The translations under genes and the position numbers were made by a program. The notes below the pieces were generated by a model that had not been told where the DNA came from, did no database searches, and was given only the letters and a program-made list of their open reading frames with translations. Of a stretch of DNA of 64,000 nt, positions 33,518 through 43,327 are shown in pieces. Each line of letters opens with the position of its first letter. Positions within the stretch are counted from its first letter, which is position 1. Source of the DNA: Glebionis coronaria (lineage: Eukaryota; Streptophyta; Magnoliopsida; Asterales; Asteraceae); NCBI GenBank assembly GCA_025667525.1, contig CM046880.1:597925452-597989451 (forward strand). The letters run 5' to 3'.

Positions 33518-33959
33518 CTAGCATCGTCCCGCGCAATGCGGCGGCGAGTACTCATGATCATTTTTTGAGACTAACAAATATTATCTCTTATCCATTAAGT
33601 TTGTATTGTTAAAGTTATAAAAATTCGAAAAAAACCTCTAGATTAAAAAAAGTTAGTAGTTAATAAAAATATAGCAAAATGGATATTGAATTAAAGAGCA
33701 TAAAATTTTAGAAAATATGGTGAAATTAGATTATAAAAATAATAAATAAATAAACAGATTTTTCAATTTAAAGGAAAAAATGTTATTTAAGTAGGTTGTT
33801 ATAAAAGACTGTTATAAAAGGTTGTTAGAAAGGGTTATAGTATATAATGTTAATGAATATATCAACAACTTGCTTTATTAAGTAGGAAAAAAGTCTGAAT
33901 TTTCAGCCTTCCTATTTTAGGAAAGTCCCAAATGCTTTATAAAGTAGTATAGATATAGA
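33518..33959 (-). mobile_element. Non-autonomous Helitron, minus strand
   Basis: On the minus strand it starts ATCTATACTACTTTATAAAG (TC after A, exact start 33953 or 33959) and ends GCATTGCGCGGGACGATGCTAG followed by T. Its termini match the pair at 614-1470, so it is the same family in inverse orientation. No coding capacity. Confidence 0.68.
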
Positions 33960-34047
33960 TATTTAGTTAATCTTGTTCAAAGGTAGCAAGTCTGGTGTTT
34001 TTAGGGAATTGGTGCCGTTGGGCAATCGGGGTACAACTTACAACCCC

Positions 34048-34076
34048 CTTGGACAGTTATTATATACCCTTACTTA
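34048..34076 (+). repeat. Direct repeat flanking the MITE/plastid DNA insert, left copy
   Basis: TTGGACAGTTATTATATACC followed by CTTACTTAG; recurs at 34581-34609 with two or three differences. Confidence 0.75.
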
Positions 34077-34336
34077 GGGGCTGTTTGTTTTAACTTATAT
34101 AACCTAAACTTATTTTGGCTTATATAAGCTCATAAGTCTCTACATAAGTTAAAATATTTGGGGTTAATGAAATATAAGCCAAAATATGGCTTATTTTCGG
34201 CTTATACGACATAAGCCCTAATTCTGTGGCTTATTTGGAGACTTAGGGGCTTATATAAGTCTGTTATGATATAATAAATTTATATAAGCCCATAAGTCTC
34301 CAGATAAGCCACAAAATTGGAGACTTATCCAACAAG
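34077..34336. mobile_element. MITE with long internal inverted repeat
   Basis: Left end GGGGCTGTTTGTTTTAACTT; the right end, reverse-complemented, is CCCTTGTTGGATAAGTCTCC, only partly matching. Internally, two arms of about 34 bp (34225-34259 and 34280-34313: TGTGGCTTAT..GGAGACTTA and its reverse complement) form a strong hairpin. It resembles the MITE at 2600-3012 in its AATATAAGC(C/T)AAAATATG core. Confidence 0.5.
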
Positions 34337-34578
34337 GGGTAGTACAAGAATATTCACCTGTTGTCCATCGACTACGCCTTTCGGCCTGATCTTAGGCCCT
34401 GACTCACCCTCCGTGGACGAACCTTGCGGAGGAACCCTTAGGTTTTTGGGGCATTGGATTCTCACCAATGTTTGCGTTACTCAAGCCGACATTCTCGCTT
34501 TCGCTTCGTCCTCTACCGCTCTCGCGGGTGCTTCACTCTAAGGCGGAAGCGGAACGCTCCCCTACCGATGTATTTTTA
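34337..34578 (-). other. Nuclear plastid DNA insert: internal fragment of chloroplast 23S rRNA
   Basis: On the minus strand this reads as bacterial-type 23S rRNA: GGTAGGGGAGCGTTCCGCC, GCGGAAGCGAGAATGTCGGC, TTGAGTAACGCAAACATTGG, CCAATGCCCC, CCTAAGGGTTCCTCCGCAAG, GTGAGTCAGGGCCTAAGATC, AGGCCGAAAGGCGTAGTCGA, then ATGGACAACAGGTG. This is the chloroplast form as I know it. About 240 bp of a 2.8 kb gene, with a few changes, so it is a transferred fragment (NUPT) and not a working rRNA gene. Its GC content contrasts sharply with both flanks. Confidence 0.92.
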
Positions 34579-34580
34579 CT

Positions 34581-34609
34581 TTGGACAGTTATAATACACC
34601 CTTACTTAG
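34581..34609 (+). repeat. Direct repeat flanking the MITE/plastid DNA insert, right copy
   Basis: TTGGACAGTTATAATACACC followed by CTTACTTAG; see 34048-34076. Confidence 0.75.
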
Positions 34610-36095
34610 ATAAACAACAAAGTTGTAATTGTTACTAATGATTTTTCACATCTGAATATCAAAATGTATTTAGTACAGACATAAACGCTTAAATATGCAG
34701 CAATCTGTGAGTTTTTGTAATCCTAGAAAGATCACAAAGATATCCATGTTGATTAACTTTGCGTAAAAAGGGATGCTACTTGTGCTAGTTTTATGATTTA
34801 TAAGATTCCATAAAGTAATTTGCAGTCACATGTATCTTAAACCACTGTCCTAATTACAGTGACCGAATGACCTGATCTTGTTTATCATTCCCATATTCAC
34901 TGGCTGTTATTATTGCGAAATGCAGATGAGACTATTTCAACACAACATTATTCAATCAGTAACAGCTCCTAATTCCCGCTTACCAGACTATGTGTTTTGA
35001 CCACCTTTCAAATTTCTCAAACGTGCCAGAATCCGTATCACAAGAGCAAACAACTGTTTCCAAAGTACACTGTCAGTCCTCTTAGAAAGTTTCAGCTGAT
35101 TGATTCTGACTCTGATTCTGATGTTCCTTCTATCAGTAAAGTAATGTTGCTACTAACAAGATGAAGCGGCACAACTGTCGATACTTTGTGATAAGTTTTG
35201 GTTTGTGCAATTCATATATGCAATGCAGCCACTGGAACTTACATTAAACACATGGTGATGAGGAGGAGGTAGTAAGGCAAAGATTAAAGCAGTTGTAGGG
35301 TGGACGTGGATTTTAGATCGGGTTTGGGTATGGGTTCAGTTGTTGTGGATGATGATGATATTGAGGATTTTTCGTCTCCCTAGGATAACAATGCTAAAGG
35401 TAAAAGTAATTCTTTATTTTGATAGTTTTATTATTTTGTTTGTTAATATGCTTATCGCGGGGTTTTATATACTTTTTTAGGATTTAGGATTGCTCATCCA
35501 AACATGCTTATTTGATTTAATAAATTAAACAAGTTGTTTTAAGCTATACATTTTGGCTATGAGCAATTTATTAGTTTCAATAAGCGAATGAAAATTTTCT
35601 TACAAGACTCCTTCAATTGTGCTAGCGTTTGGTATTGCTGATTATTAATAATATCTTAAGGTAATCAGTTTGATTAAGCAACTTTATACCTCACTAGTTG
35701 GCTCTTACATAATCATACATCACATTAATTTTGACTCTGTCCAAACACTAAACAACTGGTTTTATTTTCTTTCTAAGAACTTATGGCGAAGCGAACTTAT
35801 CACATAGACCATTACTGGCATAAGTAACAGGATTTTCATCAAGAACCTTTGATCCTAAATTTGTCAAGTTGAATAGGTTGGTTGTGCTTAATTTCATAAA
35901 GCATCTGTTTCAGATGCTCCCACAAGTCTTTAGCGTTCATTAACATACACATTTCTAGACTTCCAAACCGAAACTTCCCCACCCTCTTCCCAGTCCATCT
36001 CCACCTGAACCTTTGTCTCCTGTAAGTGTGACACCTCCTTGGCCCACTATTCCAATTCTGTTTCGGTCCATTTCTGTGGCCCATCTACAGATGAC
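34610..36095. other. Intergenic, no gene seen
   Basis: No convincing gene. A minus-strand stretch (35839-36084) reads AKDLWEHLKQMLYEI, faintly like a Copia gag (UBN2-type) helix, but is too short to call. This flank continues on the other side of the Copia element at 41107. Confidence 0.4.
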
Positions 36096-36548
36096 TGTTA
36101 GGATCAGACACGAATCACACAAACATATACAAAGAGAAATAAGCAAGAACACAAGATTTAAAGTGGTTCGATCCTTCTGATCTACGTCCACTGGTAACTA
36201 GGAATGCTTTTTATTGATTTTCTCACGTTGGATATTGATACATATTGCATGCATGCATACATCTCTTATATAGAGATTAGAATGAGAGAAAGAGACATGT
36301 CATAATACACGCCTCAATCAAAAGAAGAAAACAAGGACCATGAAACAAGGAGCATGGTTCATGGCTTTATAAATGCATGCACCTTCCTTCATAATTTCTA
36401 TCCGTGTTTCTTGCATTTCATTTTCAATGCAATTCATTGCATTCAATAATGTATTGGAGCCATCACCTTTGACTACTATAACATTTGCATGTAACTTTGT
36501 TTTCCATGCATGCAACGTAGCTTCCCTTTAGTGGCTTCACATCTAACA
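36096..36548 (-). repeat. Copia LTR (3' LTR in element sense)
   Basis: TG...CA ends (TGTTAGGATC...CATCTAACA on the plus strand). Identical by eye to 40654-41106. Contains the palindromic 'gcatgcatgcatac' segment twice in variant form. Confidence 0.95.
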
Positions 36549-36562
36549 ATCTCCCACTTGAA
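36549..36562 (-). other. Polypurine tract of the Copia element
   Basis: Minus strand CAAGTGGGAGAT directly upstream of the 3' LTR, the usual Copia plus-strand primer motif. Confidence 0.8.
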
Positions 36563-36660
36563 GCCACGGAACAATCTTCACCTGTGCTTCAACTGTGTAT
36601 CTGTATTTGTAAGAAAAAAACTTTTGATTTTAACTTCTTCCTAGTTACCCGGCCTTTTCT

Positions 36661-39600
36661 TCAATTTATCTGAAGGCCAGTTGAAGCTATGCAAAACTTC
36701 AACTTCTCTAAGGTAACAACCTTAGTCAACATGTCAGCTGTATTTTCAGTTCCTTTTATCTTCTTCAACTTCAGAGTGTCATCATTAATTCTTTCTCTGA
36801 TGAAGTGATATCTCAGCTGTATGTGCTTTGTCTTCGAATGGAAGACAGGATTCTTTGCAAGATGTATTGCACTTTGACTATCAGAAAATAGTGCACAATC
36901 GACTTGCTCCTTGCCAAGTTCTTTGAGAAAATTCTTCAACCATATAAGCTCTTTGGTTGCTTCTGCAATTGCCATATACTCTGCTTCTGTGGTTGAGAGA
37001 GCAACACTTTTCTGGAGTTTAGACATCCAACTCACTACAGTGCCTCCCACTGTAAAGACATACCCTGTGGTGCTTTTGTATGAATCTTTACAACCACCAA
37101 GATCTGCATCTGCATAACCTGTCAGAATAACATCTTTCCCCTTAAAATGTAATGCCATATTTGAAGTTCCCTTCAAGTATCTTAACAACCATTTAACTGC
37201 TTCCCAATGTTCTCTCCCCGGATTGGACATAAAACGGCTAACAATCCCCACTGCATGAGCTATATCTGGTCTCGTGCATACCATTGCATACATGAGGCTA
37301 CCAACTGCGGATGCATAAGGAACTTTTTTCATTTCTTTCTTGTCTTCATCTGATTTGGGTGACTGATCTTTAGAAAGCTTAAAGTGACTTCCCAAAGGTG
37401 TACTTCTGATCTTGGCATCTTTAAGGCGGAATTTCTCTAACACTTTCCCAATATATTTCTGCTGAGATAGTGTCAAGGAGCCATCTTTGTTTCTGAAAAT
37501 ACTCATTCCAAGTATTTGTTTTGCTGCTCCTAAGTCTTTCATTTCAAACTCTTCAGACATTTGCTGCTTTAGCTTCTTGATTTCTGACATGTCTGAACCT
37601 GCAATTAACATATCATCTACATAGAGTAGTAGAATGATATAAGAACCCTTGAACTTCTTAATGTAACAACAATGGTCATTGTCACATCTCTTGTAACCAA
37701 TTCTACCCATGAAGTTATCAAACTTTAAGTACCATTGTCTGGGCGCTTGCTTTAGACCATACAAGCTCTTCTTTAGTTTACACACCAAGTTTTCTTTGCC
37801 TTTAACCTGAAAACCATCTGGTTGTGTCATGTAAATGTCTTCATCTAGGTCACCGTGTAGAAAAGCTGTCTTGACATCTAGCTGCTCTAGATGCATGCCT
37901 TCTGCTGCTACAATACTGAGAACGAGTCGGATAGTAGTCATTTTCACCACTGGAGAGAAAATTTCATTGAAATCAATTCCCTCTTTCTGCTGAAATCCTT
38001 TGACTACTAATCTGGCTTTGTACCGTTTAGTATCATCATGTTCATCCTTGACCCTGAAAACCCATTTGTTCTGAAGAGCCTTCTTCCCAGCTGGAAGCTT
38101 TGTTAGAAGCCATGTCTTGTTCTTCTCAAGCGACTTCATTTCATCTTTCATTGCTAACTCCCACTGCAATGAATCTTTTAACTTCATAGCTTCGAAGTAA
38201 CACTCGGGTTCACCATTTTCTGTCAGGAGAATATAGTTGACAGATGGTGAGTATTTTTCTGGTGGTCTAGTGACTCTGGAAGATCTTCTTAGTTGAACTT
38301 GAGGTGTGACTGGGGATTCTGGACTTGGAAGAATGGCTTCTTCATCTTCAGAATCATTGCTCCCACTATCAGTTGAATTATCCCCAGATTTAGGGATATC
38401 GACTGAAGCTTCTTTCTTCTTTTCAGTGCCTTCAAACTCAACATACATCTTCTCAGCTTCTAGAGTTTTGTTGTTTCTGTCTTTGTATAGCTCAGCTTCA
38501 TTAAAGGTGACATTCTTGCTTCGGATTAACTTTCTGTTTTCACTATCCCAAAGCCTGTATCCCATTTCTTCTGACCCATAACCAATGAATGTGCACTTCT
38601 TGGTCTTTGAATCAAGTTTATCACTGTCACCATCTTTTAACAAACTGTAAGCACTACAACCAAAAACTTTTAAGTGTTTGAGACTTACTTCCTTGCCCTG
38701 CCACATTTCTTCTGGCAATTTAAAATCCAAGGGAACACACGGTGAACGGTTGGTCAAGTACGCTGCAGTGTTAACTGCGTCAGCCCAGAGTGTCTTGGGT
38801 ATACCAGCATTCAACCTCATGCTTCTAGCCTTTTCATTGAGAGTCCTATTCATTCTCTCAGCCACGCCATTCTGCTGAGGAGTTCCTGGGACCGTCTTGA
38901 TCATCTTTATCCCTTGTTTGGCACAGTATTCAACAAACTCATTGCTTATGTATTCACCACCATTGTCTGACTTCAAGCACTTTACCTTCAAACCAGTTTC
39001 ATTTTCAACAGCAGATTTCCATATCTTAAAAACATCAAATACATCAGATTTATTTTTAAGAAAATATACCCATACCTTGCGTGTTGAATCATCGATAAAG
39101 GTTACATAGTAGTTTTTTTCTCCTAGAGATGAAATTGGTGTTGGTCCAAACACATCTGAGTGAACAAGCTCCAACTTCTGAGCTTTTGGTGTCTTTCCTG
39201 TCGTTACAAAAGTAGTCCTCTTTTGTTTCCCGAGAACACACGATTCACAGAATTCAGATTCAACTTTCTTCAAGTCTGGAAACTTCCCTTTCTGAGCCAG
39301 CATCTTCAATCCCTTATCGCTCATGTGTCCAAGTCGTTGGTGCCATAAATTAGATGGACTCGGATTGGCAGTTACAGCATGAACACCGTCACTAGGTATC
39401 TCTACCATGTATAAAGATCCTTTCTTCTTTCCTTTAGCAATCACCAAATTGCCTTTGATCACTTTCCATTGTCCACCACCAAAGTGAACATTAAAACCTT
39501 CATCATCCAACCTACCAACTGAAATCAATTTCCTCCTTAAATCTGGAATGACCCTGACATCTTTCAATGTCCAGGTGGTTCCCATGGAGGTCTTCAAGTC

Positions 39601-40569
39601 AACGTCTCCAATACCTGTAATATCAAGCACTTGATCGTCAGCCAAACTAACTTTGCCAAGATTACCTGATTGTAGGTTTTTCACCATATCTGGGCATGAG
39701 ACAGCATGAAAAGAAGCACCCGAATCCATAATCCAGGATTCCTCTGAATTCTCAACACTGCATATGAGAAAATCTCCTGATTCTTCAGAGTATACATTGT
39801 TTACTTCTTTCTTTTCAGCTTTTGGTTTTGGGCATTGGTTTCTAAAGTGACCTTTTTCTTTGCAGTTCCAACATTCAATATCCTTTCGGTTCTTGGACTG
39901 TCCCCTTCTTCTAGAATTTGACCTGCCTCGATTATGTCCTCTATCATTCCTTCTTCCTCTACTTTCTGTATGTAACAGAGAACTAGAACTGGAAGATTCT
40001 CCACTACTTCTTCTTCTAATATCTTCATTTAAAATCAAGTCACGGATGCTATCAAACGTTAGCTTAGTAGTACCGAATGCACTACTAACGGCTGTGACTG
40101 TGCCTGACCAACTGTCTGGCAAAGATGATAAAAGGAGAAGAGCTTGAACTTCATCTTCAAACTTTATTTCAACAGAGGATAAACGAGAGATAATGGAGTT
40201 GAACTCGTTTATGTGTGCTGCAACCGGCATACCTTCCTTCATCTTGGTGTTAACCAATTGTCGGATGAGAAACACTTTGTTTGAAGCGGATGGTTTCTCG
40301 TACATGTTGGACAAAGCTTTCAGTACACCGTACGTGGTTGTTTCATTGACAATGTTATAAGCAACACTCTTTGCCAAAGAAAGCCTAACCACTCCCAAAG
40401 CTTGTCTGTCCAACAAGTTCCATTCTTCATCGTACATGTCATCCGGTGGTTGCCCAAACATAGGTAAATGCAAACTTTTCTGATACAGTAAGTCTTCAAT
40501 TTGCATTTTCCAGAACCCATAATCACTACCATCAAACTTGTCAACCTTGATCTTGCTATCTTCTGCCAT
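36661..40569 (-). CDS. Copia gag-pol polyprotein, intact
   Basis: One frame of 1302 codons. I take the start as the ATG at 40569 (MAEDSKIK) because Copia gag normally begins there; an upstream in-frame ATG at 40602 would add 11 residues. Order, by residue from 40569: UBN2-type gag (about 1-190), Arg/Ser-rich stretch, zinc knuckle CWNCKEKGHFRNQC (about 233-246), protease DSGA (about 282), GAG-pre-integrase RLGH, integrase with D, D and E near 472, 535 and 571 (D-35-E spacing kept), Ser/Glu-rich linker, reverse transcriptase with SLYGLKQAPRQW and YVDD (about 983), RNase H with TTEAEYMAIAEA near 1190 and a terminal TKHI..RYHFIRE region. All catalytic residues I can check are present. It would form virus-like particles and make and integrate the cDNA. 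Closest named relatives are Tnt1-type elements. Confidence 0.95.
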   Translation of the reverse strand: MAEDSKIKVDKFDGSDYGFWKMQIEDLLYQKSLHLPMFGQPPDDMYDEEWNLLDRQALGVVRLSLAKSVAYNIVNETTTYGVLKALSNMYEKPSASNKVFLIRQLVNTKMKEGMPVAAHINEFNSIISRLSSVEIKFEDEVQALLLLSSLPDSWSGTVTAVSSAFGTTKLTFDSIRDLILNEDIRRRSSGESSSSSSLLHTESRGRRNDRGHNRGRSNSRRRGQSKNRKDIECWNCKEKGHFRNQCPKPKAEKKEVNNVYSEESGDFLICSVENSEESWIMDSGASFHAVSCPDMVKNLQSGNLGKVSLADDQVLDITGIGDVDLKTSMGTTWTLKDVRVIPDLRRKLISVGRLDDEGFNVHFGGGQWKVIKGNLVIAKGKKKGSLYMVEIPSDGVHAVTANPSPSNLWHQRLGHMSDKGLKMLAQKGKFPDLKKVESEFCESCVLGKQKRTTFVTTGKTPKAQKLELVHSDVFGPTPISSLGEKNYYVTFIDDSTRKVWVYFLKNKSDVFDVFKIWKSAVENETGLKVKCLKSDNGGEYISNEFVEYCAKQGIKMIKTVPGTPQQNGVAERMNRTLNEKARSMRLNAGIPKTLWADAVNTAAYLTNRSPCVPLDFKLPEEMWQGKEVSLKHLKVFGCSAYSLLKDGDSDKLDSKTKKCTFIGYGSEEMGYRLWDSENRKLIRSKNVTFNEAELYKDRNNKTLEAEKMYVEFEGTEKKKEASVDIPKSGDNSTDSGSNDSEDEEAILPSPESPVTPQVQLRRSSRVTRPPEKYSPSVNYILLTENGEPECYFEAMKLKDSLQWELAMKDEMKSLEKNKTWLLTKLPAGKKALQNKWVFRVKDEHDDTKRYKARLVVKGFQQKEGIDFNEIFSPVVKMTTIRLVLSIVAAEGMHLEQLDVKTAFLHGDLDEDIYMTQPDGFQVKGKENLVCKLKKSLYGLKQAPRQWYLKFDNFMGRIGYKRCDNDHCCYIKKFKGSYIILLLYVDDMLIAGSDMSEIKKLKQQMSEEFEMKDLGAAKQILGMSIFRNKDGSLTLSQQKYIGKVLEKFRLKDAKIRSTPLGSHFKLSKDQSPKSDEDKKEMKKVPYASAVGSLMYAMVCTRPDIAHAVGIVSRFMSNPGREHWEAVKWLLRYLKGTSNMALHFKGKDVILTGYADADLGGCKDSYKSTTGYVFTVGGTVVSWMSKLQKSVALSTTEAEYMAIAEATKELIWLKNFLKELGKEQVDCALFSDSQSAIHLAKNPVFHSKTKHIQLRYHFIRERINDDTLKLKKIKGTENTADMLTKVVTLEKLKFCIASTGLQIN

Positions 40570-40639
40570 TTGCTGCGAGCGGAAATAATGAAATAGAAAC
40601 AAGCGACTTTTCTATTTCCCGTGTCAAACGAGAACCAAC

Positions 40640-40651
40640 GCTCTGATACCA
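40640..40651 (-). other. Primer-binding site of the Copia element
   Basis: Minus strand TGGTATCAGAGC, two bases inside the 5' LTR; complementary to initiator methionine tRNA. Confidence 0.9.
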
Positions 40652-40653
40652 CT

Positions 40654-41106
40654 TGTTAGGATCAGACACGAATCACACAAACATATACAAAGAGAAATAA
40701 GCAAGAACACAAGATTTAAAGTGGTTCGATCCTTCTGATCTACGTCCACTGGTAACTAGGAATGCTTTTTATTGATTTTCTCACGTTGGATATTGATACA
40801 TATTGCATGCATGCATACATCTCTTATATAGAGATTAGAATGAGAGAAAGAGACATGTCATAATACACGCCTCAATCAAAAGAAGAAAACAAGGACCATG
40901 AAACAAGGAGCATGGTTCATGGCTTTATAAATGCATGCACCTTCCTTCATAATTTCTATCCGTGTTTCTTGCATTTCATTTTCAATGCAATTCATTGCAT
41001 TCAATAATGTATTGGAGCCATCACCTTTGACTACTATAACATTTGCATGTAACTTTGTTTTCCATGCATGCAACGTAGCTTCCCTTTAGTGGCTTCACAT
41101 CTAACA
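40654..41106 (-). repeat. Copia LTR (5' LTR in element sense)
   Basis: 453 bp, identical by eye to 36096-36548. On the minus strand it should contain the promoter; I see a TATAAAG-like box on that strand (plus-strand ctttataaatg at 40923) and TATATAAGAG near 40825. Confidence 0.95.
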
Positions 41107-42557
41107 ATGACCCCATCCTTGGGCCAAACACCCCCGCGCCCAAGGTCTACACACCTACTTCATCTGCGGCGCCCACTCACCCGTGCACCCAAGGTCTAGA
41201 TAACTGGTGATATCCTTAATGGCATAGTGCAATTTGTAATTGTTTAATGTACCTTGTGGGTGGTAGAACTTAGTAGTGACAGACTAACAGTTGACAAGTT
41301 AGTTAATGATGACGTGAATGATATTAGAAATTATTAAAAGACAACTTCTACCTAAATATTAAGTATGTTGTTACAAGTTTTAGTTATTAACAAGCTTTTA
41401 AAACCGAACGTTTACTAAATGCAAAATTTTCACGGTTTTGTTCCAACAACTCCCTTTAAACATCGATATCTTATTCTCCTTAGCTCCGTTTTGGGCATAT
41501 AAAGACTTGTTACAAAGCTCTCACAATGGACTACATAACCGTGTAAAGGTTTAACCATAAAAGCAATATTTGATAGTAGTTATCTATGTCCAAATTTAGC
41601 GAGAATTCGTTTTTTTAACTAAAATTTTCCAATAGTTATAACACTACATGTTTAGGGTGTCCGCTTTATGCTTCATAGAACTCAAAGATCACGTTCTCAT
41701 GATCATGTTGTTTAGTATGTCTAATTATTGTTTCTCTTCATATTTGGACTTGACTATCATCTTAAAAGTCATGGTTTGTCTAACTTAAAATAAGTTCAAT
41801 ACATGGACATTATCTAACATAGTTGTCTTTTTCGTAAAGTCAAACTGAGTTTTTTTGTTGAAAAGGTAGTATCCCATTTTTATATGGTCAGTTTGGATTA
41901 ATATATTACTTTGTTATAAGATAAATGAAAGGAAACAGCTGTATACTTGGCCAGAAATGTACCAAACCCATGGCGGATGTTTGACAGGATTCCAGAGTTT
42001 TTCAAAAGTTGGACTGAAAATGAAATATGACTTTTAGACGGAAACTTCGTTACAATAATTTATAGTCAAAGTAAATCTATATACAAAATCAAACACATGC
42101 GGTGATCAAAACCAATACCAAATCAAAAAGCTGGAACATCAAACAATATACTCTAACCATGTTCAGTTAAACCTTTTGATTTCGAGATTGCTGCAGTTGA
42201 GCTTAATATGTGAAAGTTTAAAGATGACATGTTTCGACCCTTATAAAGTTACCTTTCAACAATTGCGCTTTTGGCATAGGGGCCCTGAATGAGGGGCCCA
42301 GCGACACACTATTAGCTCATAATACGTGCTAGTACATTTACATGTGTAACAATGTTTAAGATTGTCAACTAGTATTATTTAACTCAGAGTAGTATTGAAT
42401 ATGCCAAACGATCGAAAAATTAATTGCCTAGTACTTTATTTGCAATTCACTTTCAGATTGTATATTTATCAACTGTATTTGCAATTCGTTCTTATATTTG
42501 AATCCTATAACTTACAGTATAATTTAGATTTACTGAAACTTAACCTTCAATTATTCA
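41107..42557. other. 5' flank of TNL-B
   Basis: No gene seen. Starts with the target duplication of the Copia element and a short C-rich patch (41112-41200), then becomes AT-rich. The last about 60 bp before the ATG ('actgaaacttaacctt') resemble those upstream of TNL-C (53808-53824), consistent with a shared promoter/5' UTR. Confidence 0.5.
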
Positions 42558-43036
42558 ATGGCGTCCACTTCAGCTTCATTCATTCAAAAAAGTTTTAAGT
42601 ATGATGTCTTTTTAAGTTTTAGAGGGGAAGACACTCGAAAAAACTTTGTTGATCATCTATATCATGCTCTTACGCAGAAATCCATTGTAACTTACAAGGA
42701 TGATGAGAATATTAAGCAAGGGAAAATGATCAGCGATGAGCTTATTAAGGCAATTGAAGACTCGAAATTTTACATTGTTGTTTTCCCCAAGAACTATGCT
42801 TCTTCATCCTGGTGCTTGCAGGAGCTTGTTAAGATTATGGAATGCCAGACGATGGACGAGCACACTGCTTACCCCGTGTTCTACGATGTGGAGCCCACTG
42901 AAGTTCGCAAACAAAGTGGGCCAGTTGGAGATGCATTTATGAAGCATAAAGAAGATGAAGCTGCTGGAAAATGGAGAGAGGCATTGAAAGAAGCATCTGA
43001 TTTGGCAGGGTGGGAGTTGAAAAGCATCGCTAATGG
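42558..43036 (+). CDS. TNL-B exon 1 (TIR domain)
   Basis: 479 nt, open, starting MASTSASF, ending at the conserved ANG/GT junction (donor 43037). Start chosen by match to TNL-C and by KYDVFLSFRG beginning at residue 14, as usual for TNLs. A tract of more than 50 nt around 42820-42885 is identical to TNL-A but not to TNL-C. Confidence 0.9.
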
Positions 43037-43327
43037 GTAATTAAATTTCTTCATCAAATCTATGCAAATTATAATGTTCTTAGCAAACAACCTCAGCTCT
43101 TAGAGCATTCATTAACAAACCGGTCGTTATTTGTCAAGTTTCATCATTCAATTCGTCATTTGTATATACCACATGCTCCTAGAAACTGTGTTATCGAATT
43201 TATATATATAAAGCAACCAAGCTATGTTAATCAACTTTTTATAGATTTACGATTTATGTCACTATTATAGATTTAAGAATGTTCGGAAATTATCACAAGC
43301 TAAATCAATCTTTCTTTTAACATATAG

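Larger units (their letters stand above)
36096..41106 (-). mobile_element. Intact Ty1/Copia LTR retrotransposon (Tnt1/Tork-like)
   Basis: 5011 bp. Two 453-bp LTRs (36096-36548 and 40654-41106) look identical on reading. The target duplication ATGAC is perfect (36091-36095 and 41107-41111). The minus-strand primer site TGGTATCAGAGC (40640-40651) and a purine tract next to the 3' LTR are both present. A single uninterrupted gag-pol frame fills the interior. Together these say the insertion is very recent and the element may still be autonomous. Confidence 0.97.

Noticed and set aside
34317..34541. 74-codon frame in GC-rich sequence
   Set aside because: It is an accidental frame over the antisense plastid 23S rRNA fragment.
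35839..36084. Gag-like minus-strand frame next to the Copia insertion
   Set aside because: Only one short helix (AKDLWEHLKQML) is suggestive; too little to call a gene or element.
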